A stretch of DNA of 13,327 bases. Source: an uncultured Verrucomicrobiota bacterium (GTDB taxonomy: Bacteria; Verrucomicrobiota; Kiritimatiellia; RFP12; UBA1067). The stretch covers positions 1-13,327 of the forward strand of contig CAMPAA010000081.1 in NCBI GenBank assembly GCA_946631345.1, read 5' to 3'. The position numbers were made by a program, and so were the translations under genes. Shown one piece after another: positions 5,165 to 11,941 of the stretch (positions are counted from its first letter, which is position 1; each line of letters starts with the position of its first letter). The notes under the pieces are model-generated. The model was given only the letters and a program-made list of their open reading frames with translations. It did no database searches and was not told the DNA's origin.

Positions 5165-7243
5165 CTATTTCCCTGCCTTGCCGTGGGGCCAGCCCATGCC
5201 GTACGCCTCGTTGCGGGCGTGGACGTCGTAGTTCGCCACATCGTCCGCCTCGATGGACGCCCTGTAGCGCTGCATGGCCTGGAAAGCCGCGTCGAAGGCG
5301 GCGGCGTTCTCCGCGGAGGCGTTCGCCTTCTTCGCCAAGTACGCCGCATGCGTCGCGCGTGTGAGGCGGGCATCCTCCAGCCCTTCCTGCAGGAATGCAA
5401 CGCGCCCGCGCACCTCTGGATCGGCGGCGGCGGCGCGCTCGGCGGCGGCGAGCAGCGCGGCGCCCTCGGTGAAGAACGACTCCGGGAAGAGGTCCGCCGC
5501 CAGATTTGTGAAGCGGTTGTGGCCGCCGGCGGGATAAAGCTTCGTTATCCTGTTTTTCCATCCAAGCTCGACATAGCGCTCGTATGTCACCGACTCCGAG
5601 AAGGCCTCTACGTGCCTGAAGTAGCGGCGCACGTCCTGCGCGGCTGGCCCGAACGCGGCGCAAAGCTCGTCAACCGCCGCCTCGTAGCCGAGTGTGGGCT
5701 CTGAGAGGCAGCGCATGAGCGCGTAAAGCATGGCCGTCTGGCTGCCCCATGCGCCCATCAGCGAATCGAACCTGCATCCGGCAAGGCCGTTGGTGTAGAT
5801 GTAGGCGAGATCGGCGGTGAGATGCCGCCCGAAGTCGATGGGGAAGTTTGCGCCGGCGAGCATGTAGTTCGGGCGGAAGAGCATCTCGTCGGTTCCGGCG
5901 GCGCGCCAGGCGTCCCATTCCCTGCGGAGATGCTCGCTGTCCTTGGCGTGGTACGGGAAGTAGTTGCGCGGCACGTACTCAATCGTGACGCCCGGCGACA
6001 TGCGCGTCTGCTTCGGGCCCTCCGCGTAGTTGGCGTAGCCGTAGCCGATGACGCGCGTATCGGGATCGACCTTGCGCGCCTCGGCGAGAACGGCGTTGTA
6101 GAAGCGAGCATAGCGGTCGGATACATCCGGCGGCGGCGGCTTGGTCCAGTCGCATCCAAGCTCGCCCCAGCGCACGTCGCAGAGGCGCCAGAACCGGTTG
6201 CCGCAGGTGAGGGGATCCTTTCCGCTGCCGTTCCAGTAGTCGCTCTTTGCGAAAAGGTCGCTCGGCGCGTCCCACGCCCTGCAGCGCGGGCAGGTGCACA
6301 TGCCAGGCGAATCGTTCTCGCAGCATACGAGGTACGGTTCGCTTCCGCGCGCCTTCAGCTGGGCCACGCGCCCGCGCCAGTCCTCCGCGATCTGCCGCCA
6401 GAGCCCCGGCTCCGAAACGCACATCGTGACGGAAGCCCCGCTCTTGTCGCCCTTGAGCGGCTCGCGCCTGCCGTTCGGCAGCATGTTGAAGTACTCCGGG
6501 TGCGTCTCGCCGAAACGCTTCCAGTACTGCTGGAAGGAATGGCCGCCCGAGATGCGGCGGCGCGTGCCCAGCCGGTGGCGTACAAGGAACCTGATGACGT
6601 CCGAGTAGTAGCGGCTGCGCGCCTCGGCGTTCTGGAAGCCCAGGTACGCATGGGCTGGCGGCTTCGCGTAAGCGCCGTAGAAGAGCCGCATGCCGATCGG
6701 CTCCACGCCTCCGCGATCGATGGTCCCGAATGAGAAGTCGCTGCGCTTCGGCACCACTTCGCCCTTCTTGCCCGGCCAGATCCAGCGCACGCCGCACGTC
6801 TTCTCCAGAAAATCGTACACGGCGAACAGGGTACCCCGGCTGGAGCCGGCCCAGAGGTCTTCGATCGCACCGTGGTTCACGTCGCGGCCAAGGAGGAAGA
6901 GCGCGCTGCCATCCGTCTTCAGCCGGCGCTCCTCAAGGGCTAGCGACGAGCCGTCCAGCCCGGCCGCCTTCGCCGCCGCCGTCGCACCGATGAAGAAGTG
7001 CCACGGCCTGCGAGACGCCGCAAGCTCCGCTTCTGAGATCACGGTGAAGTCGCTTCCCGTCATCCTTGCGAGATGGTAGGCAAGCTCGTCGGCGGCGAAC
7101 CGCTCGGTGGCGTTCGGCTTCGCCGGCAGGACGATGTCCGCCTGCGGGACGCCGCCCGAGACGACTGTGAAATCGGCGTGCGCGGCCAGGCACGCGCCTG
7201 CGGCGATGCACAGCGCCGCCGCCTTAAGTGAACTGTATGTCAT
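5165..7243 (-). CDS. Exported DUF4838 protein (alpha-glucuronidase-like N-domain)
   Basis: This is a large secreted protein of 692 residues. A signal peptide (about 22 residues, hydrophobic run rich in Ala and Leu, ending AAHA) is followed by an alpha/beta domain of about 150 residues. That domain resembles the N-terminal domain of GH67-type glucuronidases (ATERFAADELAYHLARMTG, then GTLFAVYDFLEKTCGVRW). The core DUF4838 domain follows, with GGHSFQQYW at about 233, HPEYFNM at 248, and the Cys-rich ENDSPGMCTCPRC at 309-321. DUF4838 proteins are uncharacterised but occur with glycan-degradation genes. I prefer ATG 7243 over ATG 7249 because AAGGGA lies 7 nt before it, while it abuts the first ATG. 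The gene overlaps the stop of the phosphoesterase gene upstream (7226-7224), suggesting translational coupling. The CxCxxC cluster could bind a metal or form disulfides outside the cytoplasm. The substrate is unknown. Confidence 0.85.
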   Translation of the reverse strand: MTYSSLKAAALCIAAGACLAAHADFTVVSGGVPQADIVLPAKPNATERFAADELAYHLARMTGSDFTVISEAELAASRRPWHFFIGATAAAKAAGLDGSSLALEERRLKTDGSALFLLGRDVNHGAIEDLWAGSSRGTLFAVYDFLEKTCGVRWIWPGKKGEVVPKRSDFSFGTIDRGGVEPIGMRLFYGAYAKPPAHAYLGFQNAEARSRYYSDVIRFLVRHRLGTRRRISGGHSFQQYWKRFGETHPEYFNMLPNGRREPLKGDKSGASVTMCVSEPGLWRQIAEDWRGRVAQLKARGSEPYLVCCENDSPGMCTCPRCRAWDAPSDLFAKSDYWNGSGKDPLTCGNRFWRLCDVRWGELGCDWTKPPPPDVSDRYARFYNAVLAEARKVDPDTRVIGYGYANYAEGPKQTRMSPGVTIEYVPRNYFPYHAKDSEHLRREWDAWRAAGTDEMLFRPNYMLAGANFPIDFGRHLTADLAYIYTNGLAGCRFDSLMGAWGSQTAMLYALMRCLSEPTLGYEAAVDELCAAFGPAAQDVRRYFRHVEAFSESVTYERYVELGWKNRITKLYPAGGHNRFTNLAADLFPESFFTEGAALLAAAERAAAADPEVRGRVAFLQEGLEDARLTRATHAAYLAKKANASAENAAAFDAAFQAMQRYRASIEADDVANYDVHARNEAYGMGWPHGKAGK

Positions 7244-8222
7244 ATGCATTTCCCTTGTACGTGGCCCCCGCGACGTACTGCATCACGTTATCGCAGAAGA
7301 GTCCCCGGCTTTCGGCGTGCTTGTGCCCGCAGAGCATGGCCTTGAGGTTCTTCTGCTTCGGCAGCCATTCGCGGAGAGCAGTGTTGATCTTGAGTCCGCC
7401 GCGCGGCGGTGCCGCGAGGTACGCCTCGGTGATGTCGGCAAAGGACTTCATGCGTGGCACGGCCTTGAGCTGGGCCGCTCCGAGCTCCTCTGTGAAGAAC
7501 GGTATGTGGTACGCGAGAACGGTGGGAAGGCCCTTCGCGAACTCCGCCCTGATCGCCGCGAACTGCGCCTCGAACGAATCGGCGGACATTCCGCAGTTGT
7601 CGAACGCCACGAAGTTCACGCCGTTGATGATGCGCGAATGGCACATGAGGTCGTTAGGGAAGTACGGTGCGACGGACTTTCGCATGGCGGCGCACGATGG
7701 GCGCCTGCCGGGGCGCTCCGCGCTCGGTATCCCGGCAAGCTCGTGGTTGCCGAGCGCGAACTGGCAGTCGAGGCCCTCGAGGTCCCGCCGCACGTAGTTG
7801 AGGTTGGCGTCGGAGAGGTAGTCCACGAGGTCGCCGGTGTGGAGCATGTGGAGCCGGTGCGCCCGCGCGTATGCGAGGGCGGCGGCGAGACCTGTCGCGT
7901 TTGTGGCGAAGTGGCGCCGCCGCCCCTCGTACCACTTAAGCTCGCCCGCCTCGCACTTGATGAGGTCGCGCGAGTTCATCCACGCGATGTGAGAGTCGGA
8001 GAAGTGAAGCATCCTGAATGGCTTTTTCGCGCCAACGCTAATCTCAAGCTTCGTCGGTGCGAACCCCTTCATCACCGGCATGTCGAGCAGCGCGTCGCCG
8101 TCCGGCTCCTTGGCGAACCATATCTGGATCCTTGCGCGGTCCTGCGCGGCCATCGCCGGAAGGCACTGCGCCAGCAGCGCCCCTGCGCCAAGGCCCATGA
8201 AACCTCTTCTGCCCGTCATCAT
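7224..8222 (-). CDS. Exported calcineurin-like metallophosphoesterase (paralogue 1)
   Basis: This is a two-metal phosphoesterase of 332 residues. It has the complete motif set: FSDSH (Asp76, His78), HTGDLVDY (Asp131), GNHE (Asn159, His160), YHIPF (His239) and GHKH (His300, His302). The N-terminus carries a twin-arginine-like export signal, GRRGFMGLGAGALL (residues 4-17), with a cleavage site near AMA (23-25). An extra segment of about 40 residues lies between the signal and the catalytic core. ATG 8222 has AAAGGGA about 6 nt upstream; ATG 8219 is equally possible. It lies 25 nt after its paralogue and overlaps the DUF4838 start. Shared segments (LHTGDL/IHTGDL, INGVNFV, similar C-terminal ends) show the two came from an old duplication. 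The substrate may be a phosphorylated glycan, nucleotide or phosphodiester; the sequence does not decide this. Confidence 0.88.
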   Translation of the reverse strand: MMTGRRGFMGLGAGALLAQCLPAMAAQDRARIQIWFAKEPDGDALLDMPVMKGFAPTKLEISVGAKKPFRMLHFSDSHIAWMNSRDLIKCEAGELKWYEGRRRHFATNATGLAAALAYARAHRLHMLHTGDLVDYLSDANLNYVRRDLEGLDCQFALGNHELAGIPSAERPGRRPSCAAMRKSVAPYFPNDLMCHSRIINGVNFVAFDNCGMSADSFEAQFAAIRAEFAKGLPTVLAYHIPFFTEELGAAQLKAVPRMKSFADITEAYLAAPPRGGLKINTALREWLPKQKNLKAMLCGHKHAESRGLFCDNVMQYVAGATYKGNAYDIQFT

Positions 8223-8247
8223 GCGTCGTCCCTTTCGCTGCCTCGGT

Positions 8248-9183
8248 TCAGGTGAACAGCACCTCGCGCCCGGCGAACGCGAAGTTTCCCGCCACGAGAT
8301 ACTGCACGGCCGTCGGCGAGAAGCGCTCCTCGACCGTTATGTGCTGGTGCCCGGCAAGGATGCCCTTCAGCAGCTTCTCGCCCTTGAGGTACGCCATGAA
8401 CTCCTGCCCGCGCCTGCCGAACTTCGCCGCCTTCTTCGCGCCGAAGTCCCGCATGTCCGCCGCCGTGTTGCGGAACTTCGAGTTCCACTTCCAGTACTTG
8501 AGCGTAGCCGCCACGATGCGCGGAGTGGGGAACGGCACGTGCATGAGCAGGATGATCGGAAGCCCCTTCTTCACCTCCTTGGCGAACGCCTCCATCTGCT
8601 CCTGCGTAACGTCGTTGTGGGCGTCGTCAATCGAGACGAAGTTCACGCCGTTTATCACCTGCGAACCGAACGTGAGGTTGTACGGATACGCCTTAGAGCA
8701 GCGCGCGAAGCATTCGGCGCGGTCGGGCTTCGGCTCCTTGGGCCACCAGTACTCGTGGTTGCCGATGGCACCGAAGATGTTCCCTGCGTCGGGGCCGAAC
8801 GCCTCCTGCACGGCGAGCAGGTTGCCCTCCGAGACGAAATCCATCAGGTCCCCCGTGTGGATGAGGTAGTCGGCGTTGATCTTCGCCCAGCGGATCGAAT
8901 CCTTGAGCGACTCGTACTGCCGCCCGCCGAACAGCTCCGTGCGAATGCGGCGGTACTTCTGCACGCCCTCGGGCTCGTCAGGGTTGGCGAAGGTGAGGTG
9001 CGTATCCGAGAGGTGCAGCACCGAGAACGGCTTCTCCGCGCCGGCGGCGATGTGCGCATAGGCGAGGGAAAGCTGCTCGTAGTTGCCGCGTGCGTGGAGC
9101 GGCAGGCGGGATGTCGCCACGATTCCGCCTGCGGCGAGCGCACCCTTCAGGAAATCGCGCCTTGAAAAGTCCTTGGTCATCAT
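8248..9183 (-). CDS. Tat-exported calcineurin-like metallophosphoesterase (paralogue 2)
   Basis: This is a 311-residue exported phosphoesterase. A textbook twin-arginine signal, SRRDFLKG (residues 7-14), precedes a hydrophobic stretch. The catalytic motifs are all present: HLSDTH (Asp60, His62), HTGDLMDF (Asp112), GNHEYWW (Asn142, His143), MHVPF (His215) and GHQH (His279, His281). Tat export fits a metalloenzyme folded and loaded with metal in the cytoplasm. The start is ATG 9183: AGGAGG lies 9 nt upstream, and the ATG overlaps the stop of the upstream gene (ATGA, 9183-9180). A longer frame to 9225 would add 14 polar residues ahead of the Tat motif and lies over the neighbour. It is about 30 residues shorter than paralogue 1 before the core, and has a longer Lys-rich region after the fourth motif (about 222-262). 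The substrate is unknown. Confidence 0.9.
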   Translation of the reverse strand: MMTKDFSRRDFLKGALAAGGIVATSRLPLHARGNYEQLSLAYAHIAAGAEKPFSVLHLSDTHLTFANPDEPEGVQKYRRIRTELFGGRQYESLKDSIRWAKINADYLIHTGDLMDFVSEGNLLAVQEAFGPDAGNIFGAIGNHEYWWPKEPKPDRAECFARCSKAYPYNLTFGSQVINGVNFVSIDDAHNDVTQEQMEAFAKEVKKGLPIILLMHVPFPTPRIVAATLKYWKWNSKFRNTAADMRDFGAKKAAKFGRRGQEFMAYLKGEKLLKGILAGHQHITVEERFSPTAVQYLVAGNFAFAGREVLFT

Positions 9184-10040
9184 CTGATTCTTCCTCCTCT
9201 GTCGGTGGGTCTCTTCGCGGGCCATGCGATCTCTCTGCGCTCCGGCGACTCGAACGGATACAGTATCGCGCCGAACGACCTGTCGGCGAGGCGCGGGGTT
9301 ATCGCGAACGCGAGCCTGCCTTTCACCGGCACTATCCCTTCGGGCGAGCCGGGGAACCAGCGCTTGAGCATCTTGAAGTCGGGCGTGGCAGTTATGGTGC
9401 AGTCCAGCCCTTCGGGATCGTCGGCGGATTTCCGCCCGTAGCAGCCGAAGTAGAACAGGCCGTCGTGGAACGTCGCCGTCTGGATACCGAGGTACGTGTA
9501 GCCGGTGTCGAGCTTGTGGCGGGCGACGAAGCGGAAGTCCCTGTCGTACTCGTAGACGAAGTTCACGCCGTACCCCGGCGGCAGCCCGCCCACCACAAAG
9601 AAGCGTCCGTCATGGAAGGTCATTCCGCCTGCGCCGTGGCGCAGCTCCGGCACCTTCCAGCGCTTCACGAACTTCAGCGTGTCGGCGCGGTAGGCGTACA
9701 CCCAGCTGTCGGCCTCCTGCTCGGTGTTGAACTTGCCGTGGTTGGCGGGCGCGTACACCATGCCGTCCACCACGCACGGCCCGCCGTGGTGGTACTTCAC
9801 GCGCCCGGTCGTGCCGAGCTTGCGGCCTTCCAGGTCGGTCTTGATGATCTCCGTGCCGAAGCCCCAGTAGAGGCAGCCGCCGTCCGTCGCCATGCCCTGA
9901 AGATGGTCGCCCGCGCACGACGCGCCGCACGTCACCATAGGGGGCGCGGATATCGGCGACTTCTGCACGAACGCCTGGCACGCAAGGCATCCAGCGAACG
10001 CAACCGCCGGCGCAAGCGCAATTCTCGTTACTGCGTTCAT
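9180..10040 (-). CDS. Exported beta-propeller-like protein of unknown function
   Basis: I do not recognise a specific family. The 286-residue protein has a hydrophobic N-terminal signal (residues 7-24) with cysteines at 18 and 21. FAGC is close to a lipobox, so it may be a lipoprotein, although a normal signal peptidase site is also possible. The rest is rich in aromatic and glycine residues and shows blade-like repeats typical of beta-propellers, for example ATDGGCLYWGFGTEIIKTDLEG at 51-72, VVDGMVYAPAN at 90-100, FHDGRFFVVGG at 142-152 and FHDGLFYFGCYG at 191-202. The spacing is roughly 40-50 residues. ATG 10040 has AAGGAG 9 nt upstream and lies 5 nt after the glycosidase-like gene. Its stop overlaps the next start. 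The context suggests a binding or lyase-type partner in an extracytoplasmic glycan pathway; this is inference. Confidence 0.75.
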   Translation of the reverse strand: MNAVTRIALAPAVAFAGCLACQAFVQKSPISAPPMVTCGASCAGDHLQGMATDGGCLYWGFGTEIIKTDLEGRKLGTTGRVKYHHGGPCVVDGMVYAPANHGKFNTEQEADSWVYAYRADTLKFVKRWKVPELRHGAGGMTFHDGRFFVVGGLPPGYGVNFVYEYDRDFRFVARHKLDTGYTYLGIQTATFHDGLFYFGCYGRKSADDPEGLDCTITATPDFKMLKRWFPGSPEGIVPVKGRLAFAITPRLADRSFGAILYPFESPERREIAWPAKRPTDRGGRIR

Positions 10041-10045
10041 CTTCG

Positions 10046-11917
10046 CTACTCCTTTATTTCACCGAACCACACGCCGAGCGGCCCAAGCGAGACAGACCTG
10101 CGCAGGACAACGCCCTCGAGCGAGAACTCCACGACCTTCGGGCGGTACGTCGGGTTGACGGCCAGCAGGTACATCCTGCCGTCCTTCCGCCAGGCGCGCA
10201 CGCATCCGCTCTCCGTCACGCCGGAGACGGCTGGAGCTGGCTCGTCGGAGAGGAAGATCGGGAACTTCTCCCGCACCTCCTCGCCGATCCTGCACACGTT
10301 GCCCCACATCTGCTCCGGCGGCGTACGCCACTTCATGCGCTCCCAGGAGCTGTACGAGTAGAAGATGAGGCCGTTCGCGCCCTCGGCGATGAACTGCCAG
10401 GCCATGTTGCGCATCTCCTCGAAGGTCGGCGGACGCGTCTTGGCGACATCCTTCTTGCGGTATGCGCCCCAGTCGAACGCCTGCGGTATCTGCCACATGG
10501 CCCTCGCTCCGAACACGCCCTTGCGCGTGATGCGCGTATGCTCCATCACCTGAGAGATCGGCGGATCGCCCGTCTGGCAGATGGGATACGGGTCGGACCC
10601 TATCACGTCGAACCCAGGCAGATGGTTGCGGATATCCTCCACCATGTAGTGAGCGACCCACGTGGGGTGGTCCGGGTCGAGGCGCTCGAAGAGGTCGCGG
10701 TGCATGGAGAGGCGGTCGATCCAGTCGAGGCCCAGTTCGTCGTTGATGTACCATGCGAGGAGCGCGGGGTGGTTCTTGAACTCCGCAACGCGGCGCGTGA
10801 TGTACTCCACCTCGCTCGCCTCGTTGGTGACGCACTTCGGAGCGCTCTTCAGCCCGACGTAGCAGTCCTTCAGGGTGTAGATCATCTTCAGGCCCTTTGC
10901 TGCGACGTTGTCCATCTCCGCCCTGGTCGGCTCGGCGTAGGGCATGAGGCAGTTGAACGGCCCTGTCGCGTAGTGGTCGATGGTCTTCGGCTCGGCCTTC
11001 CACATGAACATCCCCAGCGGGAAGAACGGCTTTCCGTCAATGCGGGCTATGCCGCGCGCGTCGATGCGCACGCCCTTCGTCTCGGGCGCAGCGGTGCGGG
11101 TGAACGTGATCGCCCTTGACGCGACGCGCTTTCCGCTCGCATCCAGCAGCTCGAACGCCACCTCGCTCGCGCCCATCGGAAGGGCCGCCGCATCGACCGT
11201 GAAGGAGACCTCTCCGCCATCCGTCGCCACCGGCACGGTGCGGCCGCCAGGCAGTGCGAAGCGGGCCTTCCAACCCTTCGCGGCGACCTCGGCCTTCGTT
11301 GCGTTGAGCGACACGTGGAACGTGACCGGCCCCTCGGCGGCGCGGTTGCGGTACGCGCTCGATATGAACTGGCCGATCGGCGGCAGGTCCACGGCGGTGA
11401 GGCGCAGGTCGTCGAACCACGCCTTGCCCTTGCTGTTGCCGGTCACCGGCATCCCAAGCAGGCAGCGCCTGGACGCGGATGGCGGCACGAACGCCGTAAG
11501 CGACACCTTCGTCCATGCGGTGGTGCCCTTCACGCGCGGCTGGGTCGCCGCCGTGCCGATGCGCGTGCCGTATGCGTCGTGCCACGAGAAGTCGAACAGC
11601 ACTCCGCTGCCCTCTACGCCCTCGGTGCGAACCCAGCCCTCCACGCGGTATGCGCGCCCGGGCTCAAGATCCACCCATTGCGTAGTCCAGCCGCCCTTGC
11701 CAACGTCGGCGCACTGCACGGCTCGCGTGCCGTTGCGGCCTTCGCCGCGCAGCACGCTCCACTCGCCGTTGCCGTAGAGCGTCCAGTTGGCCGCTCCGCC
11801 CTTCGCGTCCTCGGTTTCGAACCCAGCGTTCTTCGGAAGCGGCTCCGCCGCCGTGCACGCACACGCCGCAGCAGCGCAGAGCGCCGCCAGACGGACCTTC
11901 ATGTTGTCCATTTTCAT
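10046..11917 (-). CDS. Exported glycoside hydrolase-like protein with N-terminal CBM-like domain
   Basis: This is a secreted 623-residue protein. A signal peptide (to about residue 24) precedes a jelly-roll, carbohydrate-binding-like domain. That domain runs from NAGFETED near 30 to the closing AWFDDLRL near 166-173. A second beta-sandwich follows at about 195-275, then a TIM-barrel-like catalytic domain at about 285-560 opening with IDGKPFFPLGMFMW (293-306). Within the barrel, LLAWYINDELG (386-396) places Glu394 where clan-A glycosidases carry the acid/base Glu after Asn, and DVIGSDPYPI (437-446) marks a later strand. The nucleophile is not clear from sequence, so the exact family is not assigned. 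ATG 11917 lies 7 nt after an extended -10 box (leaderless start). Alternatives are ATG 11911, with GGAG 7 nt upstream, and ATG 11902. It is the first gene of the five-gene exported-protein operon. Confidence 0.8.
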   Translation of the reverse strand: MKMDNMKVRLAALCAAAACACTAAEPLPKNAGFETEDAKGGAANWTLYGNGEWSVLRGEGRNGTRAVQCADVGKGGWTTQWVDLEPGRAYRVEGWVRTEGVEGSGVLFDFSWHDAYGTRIGTAATQPRVKGTTAWTKVSLTAFVPPSASRRCLLGMPVTGNSKGKAWFDDLRLTAVDLPPIGQFISSAYRNRAAEGPVTFHVSLNATKAEVAAKGWKARFALPGGRTVPVATDGGEVSFTVDAAALPMGASEVAFELLDASGKRVASRAITFTRTAAPETKGVRIDARGIARIDGKPFFPLGMFMWKAEPKTIDHYATGPFNCLMPYAEPTRAEMDNVAAKGLKMIYTLKDCYVGLKSAPKCVTNEASEVEYITRRVAEFKNHPALLAWYINDELGLDWIDRLSMHRDLFERLDPDHPTWVAHYMVEDIRNHLPGFDVIGSDPYPICQTGDPPISQVMEHTRITRKGVFGARAMWQIPQAFDWGAYRKKDVAKTRPPTFEEMRNMAWQFIAEGANGLIFYSYSSWERMKWRTPPEQMWGNVCRIGEEVREKFPIFLSDEPAPAVSGVTESGCVRAWRKDGRMYLLAVNPTYRPKVVEFSLEGVVLRRSVSLGPLGVWFGEIKE

Positions 11918-11924
11918 GCTCCGA

Positions 11925-11935
11925 ATTATATCACA
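11925..11935 (-). promoter_or_regulatory. Extended -10 promoter of the exported-protein operon
   Basis: The minus strand reads TGTGATATAAT, a perfect extended -10 (TGATATAAT), squeezed into the 24-nt gap between the surface-protein stop (11944-11942) and the glycosidase-like gene. No convincing -35 box lies 17 nt upstream; that region is the end of the preceding gene. The first ATG (11917) begins 7 nt after the box, so the message may be leaderless or have a leader of only a few bases containing GGAG. Confidence 0.6.
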
Positions 11936-11941
11936 ATTGCG

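Noticed and set aside
7107..8255. Plus-strand open frame of 382 codons
   Set aside because: Antisense of the first metallophosphoesterase; composition is Val/Arg/Glu-rich mirror sequence with no motif.
9090..10361. Plus-strand open frame of 423 codons
   Set aside because: It runs antisense across three real genes and has no plausible domain or ribosome site.
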